NCBI RefSeq assembly: GCF_003515075.1
Contig: NZ_QWLV01000005.1
Location: forward strand, 159,161-223,160
DNA: 64,000 bases
Source of the DNA: Sphingomonas gilva
GTDB taxonomy: Bacteria > Pseudomonadota > Alphaproteobacteria > Sphingomonadales > Sphingomonadaceae
Direction: 5' to 3'
Each line of letters starts with the position of its first letter. Position 1 is the stretch's first letter. The translations under genes were made by a program, and so were the position numbers. The notes below the pieces were generated by a model. The model did not search any database. It was not told the origin of the DNA and worked only from the letters and a program-made list of their open reading frames with translations. This document shows, in pieces, positions 18,609 to 32,300 of this stretch.

Positions 18609-18869
18609 TTGAACCTTCTCCTCGTCCTTACAGCGCTTCTGACCAGCCTCACCGGGATAATCTCTGGCGAGCGGGCAGCCACGGCGCGTGTGCAGGCAAA
18701 CGCGCGCTCGGTCGAGCAGGTCGCCACGGCCGTCGCTGAGCACGTGGTCGTTGTGATCTCGCCCGGGCTACATCCTGACGGCGTGCTCTACAGCCGCATT
18801 GTGCCACTACCGCGCACGCTGGCGTTAGCGCCCGCGGCCCCGATCTTTGCGGAGAAGCGGCGCGAATAG
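18609..18869 (+). CDS. Small membrane-targeted protein of unknown function upstream of secA
   Basis: An 86-codon frame starting with TTG at 18609; no ATG, GTG or other TTG occurs in frame between the preceding stop and this point. A weak AAAAGAG lies upstream. The N-terminus ([19 protein letters not shown]) looks like a signal or anchor segment. A hydrophilic alanine/valine stretch follows, then a proline-containing C-terminus ([15 protein letters not shown]) ending in AEKRRE. It ends 86 bases before secA in the same orientation. I do not recognise a domain. Its size, leader and position recall secretion-monitor peptides such as SecM, but I see no known arrest motif. The frame could still be non-coding. 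Confidence 0.5.
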   Translation: MNLLLVLTALLTSLTGIISGERAATARVQANARSVEQVATAVAEHVVVVISPGLHPDGVLYSRIVPLPRTLALAPAAPIFAEKRRE

Positions 18870-18955
18870 AGTGCCGGCGGTCTCCCTCTCTCGCATCACA
18901 ATTTGGTCCGCGCGCGATGCGGGCAATTCAACATTCCAGACGAAAGTCCGATTCC

Positions 18956-21697
<2,742 letters not shown>

Positions 21698-21707
21698 GAG
21701 CTAGAAG

Positions 21708-23644
<1,937 letters not shown>

Positions 23645-23675
23645 CTAACGACAAATTGCGCAAATGCCAGGAAAG

Positions 23676-23750
23676 TGGCTCCCCGGGCCGGATTCGAACC
23701 AGCGACCGATCGATTAACAGTCGATTGCTCTACCGCTGAGCTACCGGGGA
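23676..23750 (-). tRNA. tRNA-Asn (anticodon GTT)
   Basis: The reverse strand folds into a complete 75-base cloverleaf. A seven-base acceptor stem TCCCCGG/CCGGGGA is followed by discriminator G and an encoded CCA. The D arm (GCTC/GAGC), the anticodon stem ATCGA/TCGAT with loop CTGTTAA (anticodon GTT) and the T arm with TTCGAAT are all intact. It stands alone between mreB and nadK on the same strand. Confidence 0.97.
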
Positions 23751-23825
23751 ATGCCTGTTTCCGCGTGACGCGTGGCGTCTCGGAGGCGCGCCTATAGCAG
23801 CGCCTTTTCGCCGATTGCAAGCGCC

Positions 23826-24599
23826 TCAGGCGATGAATTGCTCCATCGTTATGCGGTCGTCCAGCGCGTGCTCGGGATCGAACAGCAAGGTGAGGTCGCG
23901 GGCGTGGTCTATTTCGATTTCTACGCGCGAAACTTCTCGAACCTCGCGCTGATCGGCCACTGCGCTTACGGGGCGCTTTTCGGGTTCGAGGGCGCGGAGG
24001 GATATGCGGGCGCGGTCTGGGAGGATGGCGCCGCGCCAGCGGCGGGGGCGGAAGGGGCTGATCGGGGTGAGCGCGAGGAGGGCCGAGCCGAGGGGGAGGA
24101 TCGGTCCGTTGGCGGAGAGATTGTAGGCAGTCGAGCCGGCCGGGGTCGCGACGAGGACGCCGTCGCAGACCAGTTCCGGGATCACCACGCGGCCGTTGAC
24201 CGTCACCTCCAGCTTCGCCGTCTGGCGCGTTTCGCGCAGCAGCGAGACCTCGTTGATGGCGGGGCTGGTCACGCGCTCGCCGGTCACCGTCTCGGCGGTC
24301 ATCCTGAGCGGGGTGACCTTGAACGGACGGACGCGCTCCAGCCGCGCATCGAGCCCCTCGAACCGCCATTCGTTCATCAGGAAGCCGACCGTGCCGAGGT
24401 TCATGCCGAACACCGGCACGATCCGCCGCCGTTCGAGCATGGCGTGGAGCGTCTGCAGCATGAAGCCGTCGCCGCCCAGCGCGACGACATGATCGGCATC
24501 CTCGACCGCGACCCAATCATAGCGCTCGCGCAGGTCGCGCGCGGCCGCCTGCGCGGCATCGGTGGGGGAGGCGACGAGCGCCCGCGCGCGGCCGCTCAC
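23826..24599 (-). CDS. nadK: NAD kinase
   Basis: A 257-residue cytoplasmic enzyme that phosphorylates NAD to NADP with ATP or polyphosphate. Catalytic GGDGFML sits near residues 42-48, followed by FGMNLGTVGFLMNE, the NE motif in SPAINEVSLL, and the nucleotide-binding stretch DGVLVATPAGSTAYNLSANG. The start is GTG at 24599, overlapping the moaA stop (GTGA), so nadK is the second gene of a moaA-nadK unit. Slightly shorter than E. coli NadK, as is usual in alphaproteobacteria. Confidence 0.96.
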   Translation of the reverse strand: MSGRARALVASPTDAAQAAARDLRERYDWVAVEDADHVVALGGDGFMLQTLHAMLERRRIVPVFGMNLGTVGFLMNEWRFEGLDARLERVRPFKVTPLRMTAETVTGERVTSPAINEVSLLRETRQTAKLEVTVNGRVVIPELVCDGVLVATPAGSTAYNLSANGPILPLGSALLALTPISPFRPRRWRGAILPDRARISLRALEPEKRPVSAVADQREVREVSRVEIEIDHARDLTLLFDPEHALDDRITMEQFIA

Positions 24600-25612
24600 C
24601 CGCCGGTCACGCTCATATGGCGGGCGACGGCGGGCGACGCCGAATCGATGCGGAAATCGTGACGCAATGGCTTGTGGCCGAGCGCCGCGTCGATCGCCGC
24701 ATCGAGCGCGCCGATGCCGCCCTCGCGCAGCGCCGCCTTGAGATCGACCCGATCCTCATGCCCCAGGCACATGTAGAGATGGCCCTCGGTGGTCAGCCGC
24801 ATCCGGTTGCAGCCGTCGCAGAAATTGTCGGTGAGCGGGGAGATGAGGCCGAGCCGCGTGCCGAATTCACCGACCCGCCAATAGCGCGCCGGGCCACCGG
24901 TCCGGTGTGCGTCGCGCGACAAGGTGAAGCGGCGGGAAAGGTCGTCGAACACCGCGGTCAGCGGCACGAACCGGTCGGCGCGGTCCTCGTCGATCGCGCC
25001 CAGCGGCATGGTTTCGATCAGCGACAGGTCGAAGCCCTGTTCGCCGCACCAAGCGAGCATGTCGGGGATCTCGGCGTCGTTCAGGCCCTTCAAGGCGACC
25101 ATGTTGATCTTGACCGCGAGGCCAGCGGCCTTTGCCGCGGCGATGCCGCCGAGCACGCGGGCGAGATCGCCGTGGCGCGTGATGAAGCGGAAGCGTTCGG
25201 GATCGAGGCTGTCGAGGCTGATGTTGATCCGCCGGATACCCGCGGCCGCGAGATCATCGGCATGATCGGCGAGCCGGGTGGCGTTGGTGGTCATCGTCAG
25301 CTCATCGAGGCCATCGCCGAGATGCCGACCGATCCGCCGCGCGAGATCGACGACATCGCGCCGCACCAGCGGCTCGCCGCCCGACAGACGGATCTTGCTG
25401 ACCCCGCGCGCGATAAAGCGATCGGCGATCAGCGCGATCTCCTCCAGGCTGAGCAGCGCCGCGCGGGGCAGGAAGGTCATCTGCTCCGCCATGCAATAGC
25501 GGCAGCGCAGATCGCACCGGTCGGTCACCGAGATGCGCAGATAGCTGATCCGCCGCCCATGGACGTCGATCAAGCTGGCATCGGGGCCGGTCCGGGGCAG
25601 AGCGCAGGCCAT
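24596..25612 (-). CDS. moaA: MoaA, GTP 3',8-cyclase (molybdenum cofactor synthesis)
   Basis: A 338-residue radical-SAM enzyme performing the first step of molybdopterin synthesis, GTP to 3',8-cyclo-7,8-dihydro-GTP. The N-terminal radical-SAM cluster is C33-X3-C37-X2-C40. The C-terminal GTP-binding cluster is CDGCNRMRL with a third cysteine 13 residues later. The protein ends in Gly-Gly, which is required for MoaA activity. The GGEPL motif (LSGGEPLVRRDVV) is present. No other moa or moe genes are nearby. It leads the moaA-nadK unit. A repeat-bearing 269-base gap separates it from the divergent EAL gene. Confidence 0.96.
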   Translation of the reverse strand: MACALPRTGPDASLIDVHGRRISYLRISVTDRCDLRCRYCMAEQMTFLPRAALLSLEEIALIADRFIARGVSKIRLSGGEPLVRRDVVDLARRIGRHLGDGLDELTMTTNATRLADHADDLAAAGIRRINISLDSLDPERFRFITRHGDLARVLGGIAAAKAAGLAVKINMVALKGLNDAEIPDMLAWCGEQGFDLSLIETMPLGAIDEDRADRFVPLTAVFDDLSRRFTLSRDAHRTGGPARYWRVGEFGTRLGLISPLTDNFCDGCNRMRLTTEGHLYMCLGHEDRVDLKAALREGGIGALDAAIDAALGHKPLRHDFRIDSASPAVARHMSVTGG

Positions 25613-25680
25613 GTGCCAGAGCTAGGCGGTTGCAGGACGAGCGGCAAGAGCGATCGGGGAATCGCGGTGCGGCCACCTAT

Positions 25681-25770
25681 CGTCGCCCCTGTGCAGGCAG
25701 GGGCCTCGGTCGGCATACGCAAGGGCGGATGTGCCGCAAACCCAGCGGCCCTGCTTGCGCGGGGGCGACG
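25681..25770. repeat. Palindromic intergenic repeat, family A, imperfect copy
   Basis: An inverted repeat whose outer arms begin CGTCGCCCCTG and end GGGGGCGACG. Its interior has TGCCGCAAACCCAGCGG. The same outer arms and the same internal motif in inverted orientation occur at 60837-60927, so these are two copies of one roughly 90-bp element. It lies in the gap between divergent moaA and the EAL gene; otherwise that gap (25613-25881) holds nothing I can assign. Confidence 0.8.
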
Positions 25771-25881
25771 GCTAAAGCACTCGCGCTGTGTCCCGTATCC
25801 GCCCGGCGCGAGAGAAGCAGGCCATTCCTTCGCGCCCCGTTTCGCTCTAGCGTCGCCCGTGATGGGGGGCGATACGGCACG

Positions 25882-27594
25882 ATGATGGTTCAGGCGGCTC
25901 GCCCCGAAACGACGGTGTTCGTCGCCCCCGCGCGGCAGCTGGTGCCGGCCGGAGAGGGGGTGCGGCTGGTCAGCGCGGCGGGCGATACGCCGCTCGACCA
26001 GCAGTTCCTGGCCAGCCGGGCGCGCGCCGTCGTCGCCGATCTGCGCGTCAGCGGCGGGCGCGAGGCGCTGGCGGTGCTGGCGCCGGCGATCCTGGGCCAA
26101 CATGCGGCGCTGCTCGCCATCGTCGGGCCTGACGACGTGGCCGGGCTGCACGCCGCGCGCGAGGCCGGCGCGACGCATCTGCTGGTCGCGCCGTTCGCGC
26201 CGTCCACGCTGGCGGCGACGCTGGCGGGTCTTGCCGAGACGGGGCGCAAGCTTGCCGGCGACTGGTCGATGGAGCCGCTCGCGCCGCCCGATCCCGCCGA
26301 TCAGCGCCGCGCGGCGACGCGCGATCTGGTGACCGGCGCGCGCGATGCGCTCGCTGCGCGGCGCTGGCTCGACCGGCGCCTGTCGAGCGGCGAGGGCGAG
26401 GGCGTGCTGGTGCTGCTCGTCGCCTTGAGCCGGTTCGAGATGGTCAACACCGCCTATGGTCGCACCGCGGGCGACACGGTGCTGCGTGGCGTCGCGGCGC
26501 GGATCGAGCATGTCGCCGCCGAAGTGCTGGGCGACGACTGGCTGGTCGCGCGCATGGGCGGCTCCGAATTCGCCGTGCTGGGACGGCAAGCCGAGCATCC
26601 CGAGCGGGTGACATTGCTCGCCGAACAGATCGCCGAAGCGGTGGCGCGGCCGTTCGTCTCCTCGGGCGCGATCGTCGCGCTGGGTGCCCGCATCGGCGTC
26701 GCGGTGGGCGAGGCGGGCGAACGCGACGCCGCCCGCCTGCTGCGCCGCGCCGGCGAAGCGCTGGAGACCGCGCGCGAATCGGACGGCGCGACGGTGCGCT
26801 ATGCCAGTCGCACCACCGAGCCCGCGCCCTACGACCTCGCCATCGATCTGCGCCACGCGATCGAGCGCGGCGAGATCGAGCTGCGTTTCCAGCCGCAGGT
26901 GGCGATCGGCGGCGGCGAGATCAGCGGCGTCGAGGCGCTGGCGCGGTGGAGCCATCCGGTGCTGGGCCTGCTGGGGGCGGAGACGCTGTTCGCCGCCGCG
27001 GAGCGGGCCGATCTGGTGCTGGCGCTGAGCGACCATGTCCAGCGCGCGACATTGCAGGCGGCGGCGGCGTGGACCGGCGCGCGCGCCGGGCTGCGCCTCG
27101 CGATCAACCTGACCGCGAACGACATCCGCCGGCCGGGCTTCGCCGATCTGTTCATCGACCGGGTCGATTCGAGCGGCTTTCCCCGGGGCCGCCTGACGGT
27201 GGAGATCACCGAAGGCGGGCTGATCGAGGATCTTTCGCTCGCCGCCAATCTCTTCGCCCGCTTCCGCGCCACGGGAATCCGCGTCGCGATCGACGATTTC
27301 GGCACGGGCTATTCGAACCTGGCCTATCTGAAGTCGCTGCCGCTCGATTATCTCAAGATCGACAAGCGGATGGCGCAGGACATCGCCGGCACCGCGCGCG
27401 ACCGGGTGGTGGTGCGCGGGGTGATCGACATGGCGCGATCGCTGGGGCTGGCGGTGATCGCTGAAGGGGTGGAGACGGCCGAGCAGCTCGACCTGCTGGC
27501 GCGCGAGGGGTGCAATTTCTACCAGGGCTATCTGTGCGCCGAGCCGCTGACCGACGCGGCGCTGGCGGACTTGCTGGAGGAGCGGGGGGGATGA
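25882..27594 (+). CDS. c-di-GMP phosphodiesterase: pseudo-receiver, degenerate GGDEF, intact EAL
   Basis: A 570-residue soluble signalling protein. Residues 1-130 resemble a degenerate receiver fold (VVADLRVS, then LLAIVGPDD and EAGATHLLVAPF). Residues about 150-310 are a GGDEF domain whose signature is GGSEF (226-230), so cyclase activity is doubtful. The EAL domain (about 325-570) has EAL at 351-353, LAINLTAND, VEITEGG, IDDFGTGYSNL, LKIDKRM and AEGVET, so the catalytic acidic residues and lysine look intact. Likely role: hydrolysis of c-di-GMP, possibly with GTP sensing by the GGSEF domain. The ATG pair at 25882/25885 starts the protein; the longer upstream frame crosses a repeat and was rejected. 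It overlaps the next gene by ATGA. Confidence 0.88.
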   Translation: MMVQAARPETTVFVAPARQLVPAGEGVRLVSAAGDTPLDQQFLASRARAVVADLRVSGGREALAVLAPAILGQHAALLAIVGPDDVAGLHAAREAGATHLLVAPFAPSTLAATLAGLAETGRKLAGDWSMEPLAPPDPADQRRAATRDLVTGARDALAARRWLDRRLSSGEGEGVLVLLVALSRFEMVNTAYGRTAGDTVLRGVAARIEHVAAEVLGDDWLVARMGGSEFAVLGRQAEHPERVTLLAEQIAEAVARPFVSSGAIVALGARIGVAVGEAGERDAARLLRRAGEALETARESDGATVRYASRTTEPAPYDLAIDLRHAIERGEIELRFQPQVAIGGGEISGVEALARWSHPVLGLLGAETLFAAAERADLVLALSDHVQRATLQAAAAWTGARAGLRLAINLTANDIRRPGFADLFIDRVDSSGFPRGRLTVEITEGGLIEDLSLAANLFARFRATGIRVAIDDFGTGYSNLAYLKSLPLDYLKIDKRMAQDIAGTARDRVVVRGVIDMARSLGLAVIAEGVETAEQLDLLAREGCNFYQGYLCAEPLTDAALADLLEERGG

Positions 27595-28013
27595 GCAACG
27601 ATCCGATGAACCTGACGGGGGCGTGGTTCGGCAGCTTCAGCTATCTCGGCACCGGCGATCCCGATGTGTCGTTCATCGCATCGCTGGAGGAGGTGGCGGG
27701 CGTCCTGTCGGGCACGACCAGCGAGCCCAACACCATCGCCGGCACGACGACGCACCTGAACGCCTTCATCCGCGGCAGCCGCGAAGGCGCCGAGGTGAGC
27801 TTCACCAAGATGTACGACGGCGAAAGCGATGCGGCGCACGCGGTAAACTATGCCGGCACGGTCAATGCGGAGGGCACGCGGGTGAGCGGGTTCTGGCAGC
27901 TGGAGGAATGGTCCGGCGGGTTCGAGATGACGCGGACGCAGGTGCAGGAGGAGGAGTTGGAGGAGGTCGAGATGGCCGAGGAACCGGCCTTCGCCAATCT
28001 GGTGGGGCGGTGA
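27591..28013 (+). CDS. Hypothetical protein coupled to the EAL gene
   Basis: A 140-residue acidic, soluble protein I cannot place in a family. The core (NLTGAWFGSFSYLG, VSFIASLEEVAGVLSG, HLNAFIRGSREGAEVSFTKM, VNYAGTVNAEGTRVSGFWQL) has alternating beta-strand patterns like a small barrel of lipocalin type (inference from pattern only). The C-terminus is a glutamate-rich tail. The ATG at 27591 overlaps the EAL gene stop, so the two are almost certainly co-translated. That makes it a candidate partner of the c-di-GMP phosphodiesterase. It ends one base before the following ORF start. Confidence 0.75.
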   Translation: MSNDPMNLTGAWFGSFSYLGTGDPDVSFIASLEEVAGVLSGTTSEPNTIAGTTTHLNAFIRGSREGAEVSFTKMYDGESDAAHAVNYAGTVNAEGTRVSGFWQLEEWSGGFEMTRTQVQEEELEEVEMAEEPAFANLVGR

Positions 28014-28576
28014 TGCGGGCGCATGCGCCATGTAAACCGGACAACCAGGATTTCCGGTCGTTTCGAGCGAAGTCGAGAAACGTCTGGTGGCGCAAGGTTT
28101 CTCGACTTCGCTCACCAACGGGCCTGAGGAGCTTGGGTTTTGCATGCGCTGCTGCCCTGCTCCTGGCCGCCTGCGCACCGGCGGCCGCGCCCTCGCCCCA
28201 ACAGGCGCGCGCTGCGATCGAGGCGGCGATGCGCGACAGCGCGGCGGGCTGGAACGCGGGGGACCTGGACCGGTTCATGCGCGTATATGCCGACGATCCC
28301 GCGACGAGCTTCGTCACCAAGGACGGGTTGATCCGAGGGAAGTCCACGATCGCCGCGCGTTATGCGCCTAGCTTCGCGGGTGGCGGAAACAGTCGCGGCG
28401 CCCTGGATTTCACCTTCCTCGATTTCCGCATGGTGGGACCGGAGCATGCGCTGCTGACGGCGCGCTATCGGCTGACACCGGCGACGGCGGGCGGCGAGGT
28501 CGTGCAGGGGCCGACTACATTGCTGTTCCGCAAGACCGATGCCGGATGGCGGATCGTGGCGGATCATAGCGGGTGA
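28013..28576 (+). CDS. SnoaL/DUF4440-like lipoprotein, N-terminus altered by a repeat
   Basis: The mature part (from AAPSPQQARAAIEAAMRDS through GWNAGDLDRFMRVYADD to FRKTDAGWRIVADHSG) is a typical NTF2-fold DUF4440/SnoaL-like domain. The lipobox LLAAC shows it is a lipoprotein. The first in-frame ATG (28013) gives about 45 extra residues, part of them translated from the inverted repeat at 28060-28113. That leader is unusually long and basic. A TTG at 28133, just after GAGGAG, would give a normal signal peptide but leaves almost no spacing. The real start is therefore uncertain. Function of the domain: often ligand binding or a steroid-isomerase-like fold; role unknown. Confidence 0.7.
   Translation: MRAHAPCKPDNQDFRSFRAKSRNVWWRKVSRLRSPTGLRSLGFACAAALLLAACAPAAAPSPQQARAAIEAAMRDSAAGWNAGDLDRFMRVYADDPATSFVTKDGLIRGKSTIAARYAPSFAGGGNSRGALDFTFLDFRMVGPEHALLTARYRLTPATAGGEVVQGPTTLLFRKTDAGWRIVADHSG
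28060..28113. repeat. Palindromic repeat, family B, inside an ORF
   Basis: The left arm begins GTTTCGAGCGAAGTCGAG (28060-28082) and the right arm is GTTTCTCGACTTCGCTC (28097-28113). It is the same family as the perfect inverted repeats at 49967-50067 and 50416-50493. Here it falls within the 5' part of the lipoprotein frame and between two gene bodies. Confidence 0.85.
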
Positions 28577-28592
28577 GGGATTGGAGCTTTCG

Positions 28593-28623
28593 CGTCGAGG
28601 AAACGCTATCCGAAACCTCGACG
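28593..28623 (+). terminator. Possible hairpin after the lipoprotein gene
   Basis: CGTCGAGG and CCTCGACG form a perfect eight-pair stem 17 bases after the lipoprotein stop. No T run follows, so it may only be an mRNA-stabilising or weak terminating hairpin. Confidence 0.3.
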
Positions 28624-28726
28624 TGAAGCCGAAAGCCATTGTTCAGCCACTCCTCACCTTTTCCTCATGCCGCTCATCCCGACTCCTGGCAGGTGACGTC
28701 CGCAATTGTCACCGGGAGGAAAGCAC

Positions 28727-29296
28727 ATGACGGCATCGAGCGGCAGGGTCGCCACGGGGACCTGGAACACTTGGCGGATCGCGCGTTGGGCCGCGGCATT
28801 GGCGCTGCTGCTGACGCCGCTGATGATGATGCAGATCAGCGACGAATGGCACTGGACCCTGGGCAGCTTCATCTTTGCCGGCGTCATGATCGGCGGGGTC
28901 GGGCTGCTCTACGAGTTTGCCGAACGGCTGAGCGGCAGCCGGGCCTATCGTGCCGGCGCCGCGGTCGCGCTCGTGACCTCGTTCCTGACCGTGTGGACCA
29001 CGATCGTTCGCGACGACGGCAACGGCATCGGCTTCTTCCTGCTCGTCATGACGGTGGCGGTCGGCGGGTTTGCCGCCTGGTTCCGGCCCGCAGGCATGGC
29101 GCGGACCATGCTTGGCGTGGCGATCATGCAGGCCCTGCTTGGCGTGGCCATCGCAACCGCGCCCTCGACCGCGAGCATAGCGGGGGCATCGTTCAGGATT
29201 TTGGTGTTCAGCGGTTTCTTCACGGCGCTGTGGCTGGGTTCGGCGGCTCTCTTTCGCGTCGCGGCGAAGGGGGATGGCGAGGTGGGTCCGGACTAG
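28727..29296 (+). CDS. Small integral membrane protein of unknown function
   Basis: A 189-residue protein with about five hydrophobic spans (WAAALALLLTPLMMMQ; FIFAGVMIGGVGLLYEF; AYRAGAAVALVTSFLTVW; GIGFFLLVMTVAVGGFAAWF; TMLGVAIMQALLGVAIATA; a final RILVFSGFFTALWLGSAAL). No family motif is recognised; the layout resembles small inner-membrane DUF proteins. GGGAGGAAA at 28714-28722 places the start at the ATG 28727; an upstream GTG at 28706 would lie before that site. A monocistronic unit, convergent with mfd. Confidence 0.75.
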   Translation: MTASSGRVATGTWNTWRIARWAAALALLLTPLMMMQISDEWHWTLGSFIFAGVMIGGVGLLYEFAERLSGSRAYRAGAAVALVTSFLTVWTTIVRDDGNGIGFFLLVMTVAVGGFAAWFRPAGMARTMLGVAIMQALLGVAIATAPSTASIAGASFRILVFSGFFTALWLGSAALFRVAAKGDGEVGPD

Positions 29297-29360
29297 AGGT
29301 TGGCGGCTGTGTGTTCGGCTGGCCAGCCCCTCCACCACCGGCCTGCGGCCGGCGGTCCCC

Positions 29361-29382
29361 CTCCCCGAGCAAGCTCGGGGAG
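29361..29382. terminator. Palindromic hairpin between convergent genes
   Basis: CTCCCCGAGC and GCTCGGGGAG form a ten-pair stem with an AA loop, followed by GATTT on the + strand. It lies four bases beyond the mfd stop codon and 64 bases after the membrane-protein stop, so it could stop + strand transcripts. Its symmetry also makes it a small repeat element (family D). Confidence 0.55.
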
Positions 29383-29386
29383 GATT

Positions 29387-32300
29387 TCAGCCGGCGGCCT
29401 TGGCCAGGCCTTTTGACAGTTGCAGCGCGCCGTTGAGGCGGGCCTGGGGATCTCCCCAGCTGCGGGTGATGACCAGCTTCGAATCCGGGCGCAGGCGGGC
29501 GGTGCCCTCCAGGCGCTGGACGTAGGCGAGCAGGCCTTCGACATTGGGCGGCTTGTCGTCGTGGAAGGAGACCAGCGCGCCCTTTGGGCCGACGTCGAGC
29601 TTGGCGATGCAGGCTTTCTTGGCGTTCTGCTTGATCTCGATGATGCGCAGCAGGTTTTCGGTCGGTTGGGGGAGCTTGCCGAAGCGATCTATCAGCTCCG
29701 CGGCGAAGGCCTCGATCGACTGGCGGTCGTCCAGGTCGTTGAGACGGCGATAGAGGCCCATGCGCAGGTCGAGATCGGGGACATATTCCTCCGGGATCAT
29801 GATCGGCGCGTCGACGGTGATCTGGGGGCTGAAATCGCGCGGGCGGCCGAGCGCGCCGCCGGCCTTCGCCTCGAGGATCGCCTCCTCGAGCATCGACTGG
29901 TAGAGTTCGAAGCCGACCTCGCGGATGTGCCCCGACTGCTCGTCGCCGAGCAGATTGCCCGCGCCGCGGATGTCGAGATCGTGGCTGGCGAGCTGGAAGC
30001 CGGCGCCGAGGGTGTCGAGATCCTGCAGCACCTTGAGCCGTTTTTCCGCGGTCTCGGTGAGCAACCGGCCGGGCGGCGTGGTCATATAGGCATAGGCGCG
30101 GGTCTTCGACCGGCCGACGCGGCCGCGGATCTGATAAAGCTGGGCGAGGCCGAACTTGTCCGCCCGGTTGACGATGATGGTGTTGGCCGAGGGGATGTCG
30201 AGGCCGCTCTCGATGATCGTGGTCGAGAGGAGCACGTCGTATTTGCGGTCGTAGAAGGCGGACATCCGTTCCTCGATGTCGCCCGCCGCCATCTGGCCAT
30301 GGGCGACGATGTAGCGGATTTCCGGAACCTCCTCGCGCAGGAACTGCTCGATATCGGGCAGGTCGGCGATGCGCGGGGTGACGAAATAGGCCTGGCCGCC
30401 GCGGTAATGCTCGCGCAGCAGCGCCTCGCGCAGCACCACCGGGTCCCACGGCATGATGTAGGTCCTGACGGCGAGGCGATCGATCGGCGGGGTCTGGATC
30501 ACCGACAGGTCGCGCAGGCCGGACATCGCCATCTGCAGCGTGCGGGGGATCGGCGTGGCGGTGAGGGTGAGGACGTGGACGTCGGCCTTCAGCGCCTTCA
30601 GCCGCTCCTTGTGGGTGACGCCGAAGCGCTGCTCCTCATCGACGATGACCAGGCCGAGGCGCTTGAACTCGACGCCCTTGGCGAGGAGGGCGTGGGTGCC
30701 GATGACGATGTCGACGGTGCCGTCGGCGAGGCCCTCCTTGGTCGCCTTGGCCTCGGCCGCGCCGACGAGGCGGGAGAGGCGGCCGATGCGGATCGGGAAG
30801 CCTTCGAAGCGCTGGGCGAAGGTCGTGGCGTGCTGGCGGGCGAGGAGCGTGGTCGGGCAGACCACCGCGACCTGCATGCCGGCCATCGCGGCGATGAAGG
30901 CGGCGCGAAGAGCGACCTCGGTCTTGCCGAAGCCGACATCGCCGACGACGAGGCGGTCCATCGGCTTGCCCGCGGAAAGGTCGCCGATGGCGTCGGCGAT
31001 GGCGCGGTCCTGGTCGTCGGTCTCCTCATAGGGGAAGCGGTCGACGAAGGCGGGGTAGCCGCCCGAATCGGGCTCGGCGACCTGCCCTTCGCGCACGGCG
31101 CGGAGCGCGGCGGTGGCGATCAGCTCGCCGGCGATCTCGCGGATGCGCTCCTTCATCCGCGATTTGCGGCGCTGCCACGCCTCGCCGCCCAGCTTGTCGA
31201 GCGCGGCGTTCTCGCTGTCCGCGCCGTAGCGCGAGAGGACGTCGATATTCTCGACGGGGACGAACAGCTTGTCGCCGCCGAGATAGGTGAGCGCGACGCA
31301 ATCGTGCGGCGCCTGGCCGACGGGGATCGAGGTCAGCCCTTCGTAGCGGCCGATGCCGTGGTCCATATGGACGACCAGATCGCCGGGGGTGAGGCTGGCG
31401 AGCTCGGCGAGGAAGGCGTCGGTCGATTTCTTGCGCTTGCGCCGGCGGACGAGGCGGTCGCCGAGCATGTCCTGTTCGGTGAGGAGCGCGACGTCGGGGG
31501 CGGTGAAGCCGTGCTCGAGCGGCAGGACGATGAGGGCGGTGGAGCGCGGGCCGACGCCAAGCGCCTCCTGCCATGTGTCGACCGGCTTGAGTGCGGTCAG
31601 GCCGTGATCGGCGAGCAGGCCGGAGAGGCGCTCGCGCGAGCCCCTGGAATAGCTGGCGAGGACGGGCTTCCTGCCGGCCTTTTGCAAGCCGTGGAGGTGA
31701 TCGACGACGGCCTCGTAGACATTGGCGTTGGCGGCGCGTTCGGGGGCGAAATCGCGCGGGCCGTCGACGGCGAAGTCGAGGACGCGGGCGCTTTCGGGCT
31801 CGTGGAACGGGGTGGCGAGGTGGACGGCGCGGGCCTCCACGGCCGCGTCCCATTCGGACGGGTCCATGTAGAGCGCCTTTTGCGGCAGCGGTCGGTAGCT
31901 GCCGGGGTCGCTCGACTGGGCGCGGAGGCGGTTGGCGTGATAGTCGGCGATGGCCTCGAAGCGCTGCTCGCCCGCGGCGATGGTGGTCACGTCGCGGACG
32001 ATGACGGTGTCGTCGGGCAGGTGATCGAACAAAGTCGCCAGCTTGTCCTCGAACAGCGGCAGCCAGTGCTCCATTCCGGCGAGGCGGCGGCCCTCGCTGA
32101 TCGCCTGGTAGAGCGGATCGCCGGTAGCGGTGGCGCCGAAGGTCTCGCGGTAGCGGCTGCGGAAGCGCTTGACCGATTCCTCGTCCAGCAGCGCTTCGGA
32201 CGCGGGGAGCAGGGTGAAGCCGTCGACGCGGCCGGTGGTGCGCTGGTCGGCGGGGTCGAAGCGGCGGACGCTTTCGATCTCGTCGCCGAAGAAGTCGAGC

